From Asterias amurensis (taxonomy: Eukaryota > Echinodermata > Asteroidea > Forcipulatida > Asteriidae), in the NCBI RefSeq assembly GCF_032118995.1, contig NC_092652.1:20134544-20198543 (forward strand): a stretch of DNA of 64,000 bases, written 5' to 3'. Shown here in pieces: positions 39,827-51,000 of the stretch; position 1 is the stretch's first letter; every line of letters starts with the position of its first letter. The notes below the pieces were generated by a model. That model did not search any database and was not told the origin of the DNA. It saw nothing but the letters and a program-made list of their open reading frames with translations. The position numbers were made by a program, and so were the translations under genes.

Positions 39827-40114
39827 ATTCATGCGTCTTTAAATGTACTTCATTCACCAAAAGTCAGCATAAATCTCACAATAACAACAACATTATCGAC
39901 TGTCAACATTTCCATGACATCGGCGACGCAAGTTTATGCATTATGAACTTTGACCTCCAATCAATCCCACGTGCTCATCTCGCAGCCCGGTCCCCTGAAG
40001 CACTTGCATGTGTTTTTGTATGAAATGAAAAAGTCGCCATACCAGGTACCTGAAATTGCGTGAATAAGAAATTTTTTTGATTTCCAACAAAGTCTGTTGT
40101 TTTATCCGAGTACG
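39827..40114 (+). promoter_or_regulatory. TSN promoter region, remnant of a likely bidirectional promoter
   Basis: About 290 bp between the transposon and the TSN ATG. It has CCAAT at 39957-39961, an E-box CACGTG at 39968-39973 and no TATA box. Before the insertion it would have separated the RNF32 and TSN start codons on its own. Confidence 0.5.
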
Positions 40115-43100
40115 ATGGCTGATACGGGGAGTGACGCAGTTTCGTCGGTTTCAAGCACCTTCAGCGCGTTCAATGAATACCTCACAAATGATCAAGATAT
40201 GAGGGAGGTAAGCAACATTTTCAAAAATCGAACAATATATATTGGACAATATTGAGTACTGACTGTTGCCGCGCTGTGTGTGTCGGATAACAAAACTTTT
40301 GTGTTGTTAAAAAACTTACTTGGAAGGTAAGCCACAAGAGGGCGCAATTTCGAAGGATTATCAGAAATTAAGATTTCTAGCTTAGTAATTTTGTTCGTTG
40401 TATAAAAATTAAAAAAAATTGTAATGCATTAATTTACAGTTTCTAAGTTGAAACTTACCATCAACTGCTGATGCTGTACAAATTTTGTCTCTCTAGAAAT
40501 CGCTGATTGTTAAAAAAAAGTTTGTTGTGTCTGACTGAAAACTTTGATTTTGAAATGAATGAAACTGAACAGTGAAAGTGAAACTGAGAAGTGAAATAAT
40601 CACAATTGTTTGAAATTTTTTTGCTTTAAACATAGATGTTTTATACCGGTACTATTCTCTTAAGCCTCCCTCTCATAAAAAATAAATAAAAATGGTTGCA
40701 ATAAATCTGTACTCATTGAAATGATGTTGGGCGCGATCGGTCAATCTGCGCGATCAACCGATCGCGCTGCGCTATTGAACGATCGCGCTGCGCTATTGAA
40801 ATATCTATTGGTCGCGCAGCAATCGGTCGATCGCGCAACATTCGGCAACGAACATGCGCAATCAACCGATCGTGCGGGAATGGCTCGGCGCGATCAGCCG
40901 ATTGTGCAGGAATGATTTTGCGCGATGGGCCGATTGTGCAGGAAGGGTTATGAGTGATCGGCCGATTGTGCAGGAATGGTTTTGCGCGATCGGCCGATTG
41001 TGCAGGAATTGTTTGGCGCGATCGGCTGATGTTCAGGGGCCGAATTCACAAAGATGTAACATTGATTGTAACTGCAAATCAATCGTAGTGTGACGTCACT
41101 ATATAAATCACTATGTATGGTGATACTGAAAATTTGTCCTGCTATGAATTTTAATGCTTTGAGAAATCGCCCTAAGGAATAGTTTACCTGCACGATCGGT
41201 CGAACGCGCGAAACCATTCCTGCACGATCGGTCGATCGCGCAAACCCATTCCTGCACGATCGGCAGATCGCGCAAAACTTTTCCTGCACGATCGGTTGAT
41301 CGCGCAAAACTTTTCCTGCACTATCGGTCGATCGCGCAAACCCATTCCTGCACGATTGGTAGATAGCGCAAAGCCTTTCCTGCACGATCCGCTGATAACG
41401 GGAAAAAATACTCGTAGCGCAATCGGTCAATCGCGCAAAGATGTCATTGCGCGATCGACCGATTGTTGCGCAATCGACCGATTGCTGCGCGACCAATTGA
41501 TCTTAATTTGATCGTTCAATAGCGCAGCGCGATCGGCTGATCGCGCAGATTGACCGATCGCGCCCAACATATACATTGTATGTAGCTTATCCAGTACGTA
41601 CACAGTCTTTATGTTCAATTCAATTCAGTTAAATAATAAACAACTTTCTTCATCCTAAACATCCTAAGAAGATTAAGATAAAGGCCAATTACAAAAGTTT
41701 GTCTTCTCTGAAGTCAGGGGATGTTTGAATCTTAATCTGCGGCATCAACAATTTTTTTGAAAAGGAGGGCTTCAATTTCAAAACACAATATAGTAATACA
41801 ATGTTCTGACAGTCAAAAAAAAACATTCTCAGTTAAGTCATTAATGGGTTAGACCAAATTATTGCCTTTTATGCGCTGTATTACTATGATGAGCTTTGGG
41901 CGTAAAATTGTCAATATGTAAATATTTCAGGAGATCCGTGTTGCTGTTCGTGCGATGGAGCAAACTGCTCGAGAGATCATGACAACATTGGAAGGAGTGC
42001 ATCAGACAGCTGGTCTTAAAGAAGGTAAATGCAATGATGTTAGTTTCTCTGGTAATGCAACCAAGGGATATGCCTCATAAGTAAACTTGATGAAACGTGC
42101 GAGTATTGGGGTGCTTGCTATGTGAACCAGAAACACCCTGGTAAACACCCATGATAAATATGCTGGGTTCTTTTACCACTACCAACCCTAGTACTTTAGT
42201 TAGCACATGGGACCTACGGCTTAATGTCCCATCCAGAGGACAAAGCAATTATGGTAGAGTATTTTGCTCAAGTCAAGGTTACAAGTGGCACGACCAGGAC
42301 TCAAACCCACACTCTGCTGATCAGAGATTGGGTCAGTTTTTCATGGAAGAGGGAGCAAAACAATACAATTTGTCACTTCATTTTTCCTTTATGTTGTTCT
42401 TAGTTTGTTGTGTCAATATGTTGGTCAATTCAGTCAGTCAGTCCACAACCAAAAAATGTTTGTGTGACCAAATTGATTGTTTGTCTAATTGTTTTCATGT
42501 ATAGCTCCTGCACTTTGTCAAAAAGCGAGGAAATTGTTGGAGACAACAGAAGGCCAGTTTGCTGCACTTCAGAAGAAGGTTCCAATGGACCAATACTACA
42601 GGTATGTGCCCAAGTACTTTTTTCAGAAAAAAATTTAACTGCACTCAAAATTGCAATGAGCTATTTGTAGTTTTTGCAAGAAGAAAATCATCTTAAACTT
42701 GTAATTCTTTTATATTTGCATTGATTCAAAACCATGTTTTATCAGTTTCTGATATAAGAATTACCTAAAATTCACAATAAAATGAGTGGATTTTTGAGGG
42801 CACATAAATACACGAACAGCTGTGTTGCAGTCACTCTGTGGACATTACTTCGTTCTAAAAATGTTATTCTTAAACATTGGTAAACAAAAACTGTGTGGAC
42901 TTGTGTAAGTCCACATAGTGTTTCAAAACCCTGCCTTATGTGGAACTCTTTTGTTCTCAGGTTCACACCTTGTACGTAATGCTTACCCAGTATAGCTTTG
43001 GAGATATTATTGAGAAAGAAAAGCAAATTTTAGACTTGCCATTCACAACTTCTTTGCATCGATTCAAAATCATGTTTTATCAGTTTCCGACATAAGAACT

Positions 43101-44402
43101 GCCTGGTATATTCACAATAGAATGAGTAAATTTTTGCAGGATAGCTTTGGAGAAGGAACTTAAAGCAACTAGCTTGACCATAAGTGCATAATGTCATTAT
43201 TGCAAACCAACAAGATACTTAAAGTTGTTGTTTTTGGAAATGTCCCCAGATTTCATGATCATTGGCGTTTTGTGAGTCAGAGATTATCCTTCGTAGCTGC
43301 TTTGATCATCTACTTGGAGTCTGAGAAGCTGATCACAAGAGAAGAAGCTGCTAAGCTCATGGGAGGTAAGTATGTAAGAGTCAAAATTCTAAAAGCAAAT
43401 GTTTTTTGTTTTAATTACAAACATTTTGTGTTGCTACTTTATGAACAAAACAGTGACACCTAACAGTAACATCATTTGTGTATATATATAATTTTAAAAA
43501 TAGTATTACGTTTTTTTCAATTTTTGTATCCATGTTTAGTTTCAACAAAGAGGGAAGACGGCTTTCATCTGGACCTGGAGGATTTCTTGCAAGGATTGCT
43601 GCAGTTAGCCAGTGAACTGGTACGATAACAAATCCGTTACTAATTTTGTTTACACCCTTACACCGATGTGTGTTGGCACTGTATATTCAGTACTTCCCCT
43701 TGTTCTATGAACAAAATCACAGGCATCTTACTAGGGTGGGATTTGAACCCGAAACCTTTGCAATTCTAGAGCAGTGTCTTTACTAGACCACCGAGATTGT
43801 GTGGTAGCTAGAGGCAGTTCAAATCATATATTTAAACAGCAGGTAGTCAAGGGTTTGAATCCCACCTGAGTAACATGCCTGTGAGACTTCAGACCTGAAA
43901 CGCTTTTTTTGGCATCTGAAAGCACACAAATTTGTGCAACAATTTTGTTTTCAATATTCTCTTGTAACTTTATTGTTCAATTGAGTAACAATTTGCACAG
44001 ATCTGTTTCTTTATGCATATGTTGGGATACACCAAGTGCAAGTACTGGTCTTTGACAACTACCATAGGTGTTTAGTGCCTTTGAAAGGAATGCTAAAAAA
44101 CAAATTGACCTGATACTTTTTTTATCCGATTTCTCCAGTCGAGACTCGCCATCAACAGCGTAACGGCCGGCGAGTACAACAGACCCATCCGCATCTCAAA
44201 CTTCATCCAGGAACTCAACGCCGGATTCCGACTACTCAACCTCAAGAACGACTCGTTGAGAAAGCGTTTTGATGGACTCAAGTATGACATTAAGAAAGTG
44301 GAGGAGGTTGTGTATGACATCTCAATAAGAGGGTTGAAAACTTCGGCGACTGTGGCAGGGCATGGTGGCGATGAACCGCCCAAGTCAACTGGTGTGGAGT
44401 GA
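40115..44402 (+). CDS. TSN: Translin (6 exons, 247 aa)
   Basis: Exons 40115-40207, 41931-42024, 42505-42601, 43250-43365, 43540-43619 and 44139-44402 join in frame at GT/AG sites. Residues from EIRVAVRAMEQTAREIMTTL onward align along the whole of vertebrate translin: KVPMDQYYRFHDHWRFVSQR, YLESEKLITREEA, GFHLDLEDFLQGLL, SVTAGEYNRPIRISNFIQEL, FRLLNLKNDSLRKRFDGLKY. Translin is a helical DNA/RNA-binding protein that forms rings, and with TRAX makes the C3PO endoribonuclease that helps load RISC and process tRNA. The length (228 in human) is increased by a polar N-terminus (MADTGSDAVSSVSS) and a C-terminal tail (SATVAGHGGDEPPKSTGVE). Intron 1 holds a foldback element, intron 5 a SINE and a family A piece. 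Confidence 0.96.
40724..41570. mobile_element. 847-bp foldback element with 32-bp GATC-rich subrepeats (TSN intron 1)
   Basis: ATGTTGGGCGCGATCGGTCA starts the left arm and its complement ends the right arm (TGACCGATCGCGCCCAACAT). Each arm (about 310 and 380 bp) is built of 32-bp tandem units such as CCTGCACGATCGGTCGATCG plus CGCAAACCCATT. A roughly 150-bp spacer (41036-41187) resembles family E. It is similar in design to the TU foldback elements known from sea urchins. The long frames in it are repeat by-products. Confidence 0.85.
42125..42325 (-). repeat. SINE-like repeat (TSN intron 2)
   Basis: Shows a body of the CCCATCCAGAGGACAAAGCA / GCTCAAGTCAAGG type, then GCACGACCAGGACTCAAACC, which is a worn B box on the minus strand. 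Confidence 0.5.
42720..43140 (+). repeat. Short direct repeat in TSN intron 3
   Basis: TTGATTCAAAACCATGTTTTATCAGTTTC-type words at about 42721 recur at about 43058, each followed by CACAATAxAATGAGT. ATAGCTTTGGAGA also occurs at about 42992 and 43142. The copies are about 337 bp apart. Confidence 0.6.
43640..43875 (-). repeat. tRNA-derived SINE (minus strand, TSN intron 5)
   Basis: Plus-strand words ACACCGATGTGTGTTGGCAC, GGGATTTGAACCCGAAACC and GACCACCGAGATTGTGTGG are the complement of the SINE seen at 3888-4052, with its B box at about 43740. Confidence 0.65.
43880..44085. repeat. Family A right-half fragment (TSN intron 5)
   Basis: CTGAAAGCACACAAATTTGT, ATATGTTGGGATACACCAAG, GGTCTTTGACAACTACC and TTTAGTGCCTTTGAA mark the right half of family A. 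Confidence 0.6.
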
Positions 44403-44417
44403 TCTTGTAAAAATCTT

Positions 44418-44935
44418 GGAAGCACTGGATATTTACTTACGGTTTATACTCAGTCTGGTTAAGGGGCAAGATAACAGGCCTGGAATATTACGGCCATGAC
44501 CTCCATTGCCCTGGTCTTGGCCTTGGTGCCCATACAAAAGTTTCCAATAGACTTTAAGATTCTTCAATGAAAGTGCTCTTTTCAAAATGAAAATGGCCTT
44601 GCCCTCTCAACGACTAAATTCCAATCCATGCCTGTAGTGAGATATTCATCTGTCCTGTATGGACATTGGAAACTGGGCCATCTTTCTTGAGATTATACTC
44701 GTAACTGACATTTTGATGTAGAGCTATGCGCTGTACGTGTTTTTCCTCCTTTTTTGTTTTGATCGGCACAGTGAAAAATCAATGAAGAGCTGGATATTTA
44801 CTGCAATGGCGTATACATGTACTCAGTCTCAGCAAGATTATTCGGGTCATCGGAAACTGGGCCATCTTGCTTGAAATTACACATTCAACCAACATTTTTA
44901 TGTAAAGCTATGCACTGTACAAGATTTTGTTTTTT
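44418..44935 (+). repeat. Duplicated segment in the TSN 3' UTR
   Basis: Copy 1 (CTGGATATTTACTT, TACTCAGTCTGG, then GGAAACTGGGCCATCTT, AGCTATGCGCTGTAC) and copy 2 (44785-44925: CTGGATATTTACT, TACTCAGTCTCAG, GGAAACTGGGCCATCTT, AGCTATGCACTGTAC) share order and spacing, except that copy 1 is split by a repeat at 44465-44640. Confidence 0.7.
44465..44640. repeat. Family H repeat inserted in the TSN 3' UTR
   Basis: GGCCATGACCTCCATTGCCC, TGGTCTTGGCCTTGGTGCCC and AATGGCCTTGCCCTCTCAA. Relatives are at 52890-53035 and twice in 60245-60745. Confidence 0.65.
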
Positions 44936-45178
44936 TAAGGGCAGGGGGGATTTTAATGGTGTACTGCTTATAGAACAGAAAGTACAAGAGCTAACATCAT
45001 TAGAAGTACATGGAATTTGGCAATTTTCGTAAAGCTGGTTCCAGCATGGATAAGGCTACAAGCCCATTGGTACTTAAAACATGCGGCAGGTTTAGGTCTA
45101 GTTTTAATGTCTTTAGAGGAAAAGTACCTCATTGATTTTTTTGTAAAAGTTATTGTTAATTTTCATCGTTTAGATTTC

Positions 45179-45184
45179 AATAAA
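45179..45184 (+). terminator. TSN polyadenylation signal
   Basis: AATAAA about 780 bases after the TSN stop; the first canonical signal after the duplicated 3' UTR segment. Confidence 0.55.
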
Positions 45185-45205
45185 GACACCATGTAAAACT
45201 CAACT

Positions 45206-46518
45206 GTGGAAATATCATCGTTTGTTGTAATAGGAGGCGTATTCTGTTTTGTCAGGTTGAATTTGTACAAGTTTATATTGACTTCCATGCTTTGATTGCA
45301 GCAATGCAAGACTTTTTGTGATTTAAGGTGGCAGCAGACTTACCAGGTAAATCCATTGTTCTTGGAAATGTGCGCATGCACAACTTAGCCCAACTCACTT
45401 GCGAATATCGCTGCGAGGGGAGGTTTGTGACCACCGGGCTTAAGACTAGTTTTGCTGGTCCTTATTTCAGATAAGACTAGACTAGTCCCTGCTAAAAACA
45501 ACCAAAAATAAAATACAAAATTTAACAAAAGAATTGATTTGAAATTACTTAATTATTTATTTAATTATTTATTTCATTTCACACCCAACAGGATGAATAT
45601 GAGGCAATGAAGAAATGTTCAGTTTTAAATGTGGGAGGAAAACCCCAAAGGAGAAAACCCACACAATCTGGTAGGGACTGAAAACCCAATCCTTATAAGA
45701 ACTGAGTATTATTAGTTGTATCGTACAAGGTAAACCCCTGGTAAAAATAACAAGTGCTCGAAATTTGCAGTAAAAACTAAAATGTTTGATTTATATGGTT
45801 TGTATCTATTGTGTACGTGATAACAAAATTGACATTTTAAAAGTCAGATAAGACACTGATAATAAAAGAAAATATACATTGCTAGTTCATTTCAATTAAT
45901 TGTTTACATCAACAAAAATTAGTTTAGAAACTAATTTTACTCAGCAATGCCAATAAATCAAGATTTAACGCCATGAACAATGGACCTCACAAACAAGTAG
46001 AGCTCTTGTCTAATGTCAAAGAAAAAAGTTGCTCAATAGCTGCCGTCTCCATTGTTTCCATCATCGTTTTGCCTCCCAAGATAGCGGCCGGATGACGCCA
46101 ATGCATTTAGTCATTACAGACCCAGCAGTGTACAATCTCGCAGCTCCATTTTCTTTTCTGCTTTGCTTGATTGAACCCTTGGAAGTGTGACTTTAAAATA
46201 TCCAAATATATTGGATATTTTAATAAGTCCTGTGGTTTATCCATACTATTGGTTTGACTACACCAAACACACTGTCAAAAGACGCATTAAGTCATAGAGC
46301 AGCTGTTCCCCCTTTCATTCTTTTACGATCTTGTTTATATACACGTACGTCTAACTGTAGGCAGTTTAGGTTTACTGGTACCACATAAAAACATGATTCA
46401 ATTAAAGTATTGCATCAAAATACGTGCATTTTTACACACAAATGCCGACTTCTACAAATGGAATTTTCGGGCTGTTTGTCACAATTTTCCCAAAGGGACC
46501 AAAAATCGGAAATCAGAC
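45206..46518. other. Intergenic stretch between TSN and the SR-cyclophilin
   Basis: AT-rich; no exon, RNA gene or recognised repeat apart from short ATTTATTTAATT runs near 45550. The stretch 46892-47489 is likewise without a gene and holds one GGTTCTTTTCAGAACC palindrome fragment (about 47350). Confidence 0.5.
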
Positions 46519-46891
46519 TTACAGCCATTGCACACTTTTGGTATACAGTGTAGTCCAAAGGCCCACACTTTGTGTATCACAACTTAAATATAAAAAAACA
46601 AACCTGTGAAAATTTAGGCTTAAACAGTCATCGGAGTCGGGAGAAAATAACGGGAAAACCAACCCTTGTTTCCGCACGTTTCGCCGTGTCATGGCATGTG
46701 TTTAAACTAAATCCGTAATTCTCGATATCTAGAATTTATAATTTTTTTAATCAATGTTTTCTCAAAAAGTAAAGCATTTAATGGAATAGTATTTCAAGAG
46801 AAGTATTTCACCATTTCCTTCTGTAAACCCCGTTATTTGTAAATCTGTGAACTTTTTTTTGTTTTCTGGTGAAAGTGTCTAATGGCTTTAA
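46519..46891. repeat. Family B mini-transposon
   Basis: Ends TTACAGCCATTGCACACTTT and GTGAAAGTGTCTAATGGCTTTAA; interior TTTCGCCGTGTCATGGCATG. Left TTAA mutated to TTAC. Confidence 0.8.
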
Positions 46892-47489
46892 GTATGAAGA
46901 ATATCATACCTGTGGGGGAATTTTGTACGTTATTTTCAGCAAAATAACGATTTACTTCTCATTGCATCGCGCAGATTGCCCTTTTTAAAATCACAACCAC
47001 TCATGGATGATGATATTGTACCCTTCAATGCAAGAACCACAACCACAAAAGTAAAATTTTAAAAAACACTCCCTACTGCATTCTCTACAAACAGATCTAC
47101 AACTAACATTATTTAAAATGGAACTTAAAATTACAGTCCTACTAAAAACAAGCTCTCATTCTAAATGAACAAAATTACCTATAAAATAAAAAGTTAAGCG
47201 GAAGTTAATGTAAGTGTACACAGCAGTGAGTTTCAGATGCTTATGGCGCGCGCAGCTATACAAACATAACAAACATTGTGATGTGTGATGCAATAACAAT
47301 ATTTCACACAATAATGATTAGTATAAACTTATCAACTTAAAATGACCAATGGTTCTTTTCAGAACCAACACTACCCCAAAAAAGGAGATAATATTCACAT
47401 GGTGTTACCGCAAGCCTCTCTTAGTGACTTGAAATTACTTGCGTTTTTTCTTTTTTTTCTTGGACGATGATGGTATTAGGCGTCATGTT

Positions 47490-47980
47490 GGGCCCAACTT
47501 CGTAGAGCTACTTAAACATAAAATAATGCTTAAACACTTTCTGCTAAGCAGTAATGAGCAGGGTTACAGTCACAAATTGTACTTGTGACATGGTAGTTTG
47601 GCTGGTAACCTTAATCGGTAAGCATAAGTTTATGTTTAGCTTCTTTTTTTGTTAACCTTTAAGAGACCATTCACTTCTGTATAATCATCACAAATGCCCA
47701 GACATTGTTAATATTGTTTTTTCATCAAATTTTGTCAGTAAAAATATCACTAAAATCAACACGAAACAGAAAATTAAGTTTTGTGTTTAGAAATTGGGAT
47801 ACTATGCTAACATACATTAACAAATTTCATATCCAAATATTATCTTTTCTTTGACCTCTTAATGTGAATCGGAGGTCAAAACTTGCGGCCGTTCGTGGCC
47901 GCTAAGGGCATTTCTGTTCAAGCCGCTTGTGGCCGCTATGGTCTAAAAGGGTAAAGCAGCTCTATGAAATTTGGCCCTGG
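47490..47980. repeat. Large family G-related element beside the SR-cyclophilin stop
   Basis: GGGCCCAACTTCGTAGAGCT on the left and AGCTCTATGAAATTTGGCCC on the right. Near 47885-47940 an inner segment repeats GGCCGTTCGTGGCCGCTA / CCGCTTGTGGCCGCTA. It ends about 20 bp from the gene's stop codon, so it lies in the 3' UTR. Confidence 0.65.
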
Positions 47981-48000
47981 GGACCAATGCAGCCCTTGAC

Positions 48001-51000
48001 TCAACTCCTACCACTGGAATAACTCCTGCTGGAGTAACTACTGTGACTGCTGCTGCGGCTGTATGATCGACTCTTCCTACGGCGTGCAGCACTGCGGCTC
48101 CTTGACCTGCTGGAGTTTGATCGCGACGCGGAGCGAGAGTATGACCTGCGGTTGCGGCGGTTACGGTCGCGGCGTGGAGATGATTTACGCCCTCTATCAC
48201 GCGATCGACTACGCACTGGGGAGCGGCGGCGACGGAGCGGGCTTCTACTTCTGCAATAAAAAAGATAATAATATGCCCAGATGAGTTGCCATTGAATGAC
48301 CATATTGCTATAAATTAGTAAATGTGGGCCAAACGTTTTTCAAAGCCATGGAAAGCCTGAGTGCTTTAATTATTTGAGTGAGAAATAACCCCTTTCTTAA
48401 AAACAACCTTATCGCAATGTTTCATACTATCAACAGCTCTCCAATGCTCATTACAAAGTAAGTTTTTATGCTAACTTATACCATAAGTGTCTTGCGCCTT
48501 GAGGTAAAAAGTAAAATGAGATTCCTACCTTCTTGATCGGCTGATAGATCTTGATTTCCTACGATGGGATAGGGAGCGACTTCTTCGACGTCGTCTTGGT
48601 GAGGGTCGACGAGGTGAAGGGCGCCGTGGTGATGGTCTACGCCTTTCCCTACTTGGGCTGCGTCTGTACAGAACATAAATACTTCATATATTAACCTTCA
48701 TACACCATTTATTTGAGTAATAAATTGATCATATGGAAACATTAATTTTTAATTTATTTTACAGCTGGTGCCCCCCACAAAAAAAAGAGGGGGAAAAAAA
48801 AATGGGGAAAAAATCACAAAGCTCCATCAGGATTCCCGTTTGCCACTCTGGAATTTGAGTGGCATTATGTGGTCAACAATATTATTCCAAGAATATGTGA
48901 CTAACCTCCTGTCCCTGGTTTGTCTTCCTCGGCTTCGAGAGCGGCTTTTACCTCTGTCTGATGAGTGAGAGCGACGAACAGGATGCTTCCTCAGAGGAGG
49001 ACTCCGAGATCGACTACGAGATGATGAAGATGACCTTCAGAAAAACATCAAATTATTATTTTGGTCCCTTTAATATATTATTCAGGCAACTGTTTAACTA
49101 TTTAAAAAGAAAAATTCAACCAATTAAGTAATATTGGGTATATTTATATTCTTTTTAAATATTTGTATCCTATGTATATTTTCCTGTAATTCGACCCTTG
49201 GTCGCCATTGGAATTTTGTTTATAAAGATGAAAGCATTAATAAACTTAAAAAATTAAACCGTGCCTAATAATCCTACCTCGACTTTCTAGACTTTCTAAC
49301 TGGTGACCTCCGCGGGACCCTTCTTGGAGACCGTCTTGGTGTCCGCGATCGACGAGTAACCCTTCTTGGAGATCTCTGAGGAGACCTACTGCCCGATGAG
49401 GATCTGGAACGCCTTCTTGATGGCTTCGGAGACCTTCTTGGGGAACCCCTCTGCACTTTTGAACTGGTAGGTCTTCTTGGTGAACGCCTTGGTGAACGCC
49501 TTGGTGACCTCCTGGGTGACCTGGCAGACCTTATTGGGGGTGAAGCTGACCTGCTAGCTCTCTTCTCTCGTCTTGGTGGTGGACTACGAGAAGCGCTTCG
49601 GCTGCGAGCTCTTCGCTTGGGAGGGCTTCTGCTTCTGCTGCTTGTAGAGTAGCCTCGTTTGCGAGATGGTCTTTCGTCTCTGTCATCAGATTGCTGTTCC
49701 TTCTGCACAGAACTTGGGCCAGATTCTCTAGTGCTTCGTCGACGATCGGGACTGGAGGATTCTTTTGTTTGAGAGGAAATCCCAGAAGAAACTGGCATCT
49801 CAGTGGGTTGGGAGCGAGACGGAGAATGAGCCTTTTTATCTGATGATCCTTCGGGGTTACCCTCGTCAGATGTTCCCGGGCCTCCCATCATCTCCTGAAT
49901 CTTGCGATTTTGATAAGTAAGAGCAGCGAGACGTTCCTCCAAGTCGGTGCGTTGCTTCTCCAGCACCTTCAGGCCTGCTGCGTCATCATCCTCGGTTCCG
50001 TTGGTCTCCGAACTGCTGGAGTACTTCTCCTGTTACAATAATGATAATAATGTAAACTTATAAAGTGCACTTTGAAATAAAATTAAAAAAATTCTCAAGG
50101 CGCTACAGAAAAGATAATAAAAAAATTAAAAAAATTATCTACCGATATTACACCACTACAGACACTTTATCAAACTAAACAAATGAATGTCCGTTTGTTG
50201 TGTCCTGTCAATATGCCTCCCATACAAGCTGTGCTCCGGGGATTTACCTCGATTTCGTTCCCCAAATGAATTTTGGGGTTTTTGGGGTTTTTTTGGTGTT
50301 TGCACTTTTTGTGGGGGGGGGGGGGGAATTTTTTCTGTTTTACTGTGGATCAAACAACTACTTGTACATGTATTTAAAGACGCTGGACACTATTGGTAAT
50401 TGTCAAAGATCAGTCTTCTCACTTCGTGTACCTTAACATATGCCTAAATTAACAAGTTTGTGAAAATTTGAGCTCAATCGGTCATCAAGGTTGCGAGATA
50501 ATAATAAAAGAAGAAAACAAATAGCCACACGAAGTTGTGTGCTTTCAGATGCTTGATTCCGAAACCTCATAATCTGATCTAAGGTCTCGAAATCAAATTT
50601 GTGGAAAATTACTTCTTTCTCGAAAACTACGTTTCTCACAATGCTTTATACAATCAACCTCTCCCCATTATTCGTTACCAAGTAATTTTTTATGCTAATA
50701 ACTATTTTGCGTAATTACCAATAGTGTCCACTGCCTTTAACGGCTTTGAGTGAATTGAATAATTTGACATACCTGATTTGGTTCCACATTTTTAACAGAC
50801 TTGTTTTTCTGGGTTGCATTCTCCAGACTGATTTGTTCCCGCCCCTCAGCTGCAACTATCACTGCCCCGGCTTCTGCCTCGTCCTCTGAGGGTGGCTGCC
50901 ACTGGAAGCGCTCCTTCAGATTAGGGCTCCGTTTGCGTTGCTCGGTTGCCTTCTGGTACTTCTTGCGATTCTTGGTCGAGTACGGATCCCCGATGTTGAG

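Noticed and set aside
40854-41511. Open frames up to 182 codons in the GATC-rich region
   Set aside because: Created by 32-bp subrepeats of the foldback element; arginine-rich, low-complexity peptide with no domain.
47943-48200. Alanine/histidine/valine-rich frame (85 codons)
   Set aside because: An alternative frame of the SR-cyclophilin last exon, whose RS-repeat reading frame joins all upstream exons.
49278-50029. A separate SR-matrix protein gene (SRRM-like) at 48-51 kb
   Set aside because: Splice phases continue unbroken from the cyclophilin domain to the stop at 48001, and no promoter or stop was seen between, so one gene is simpler.
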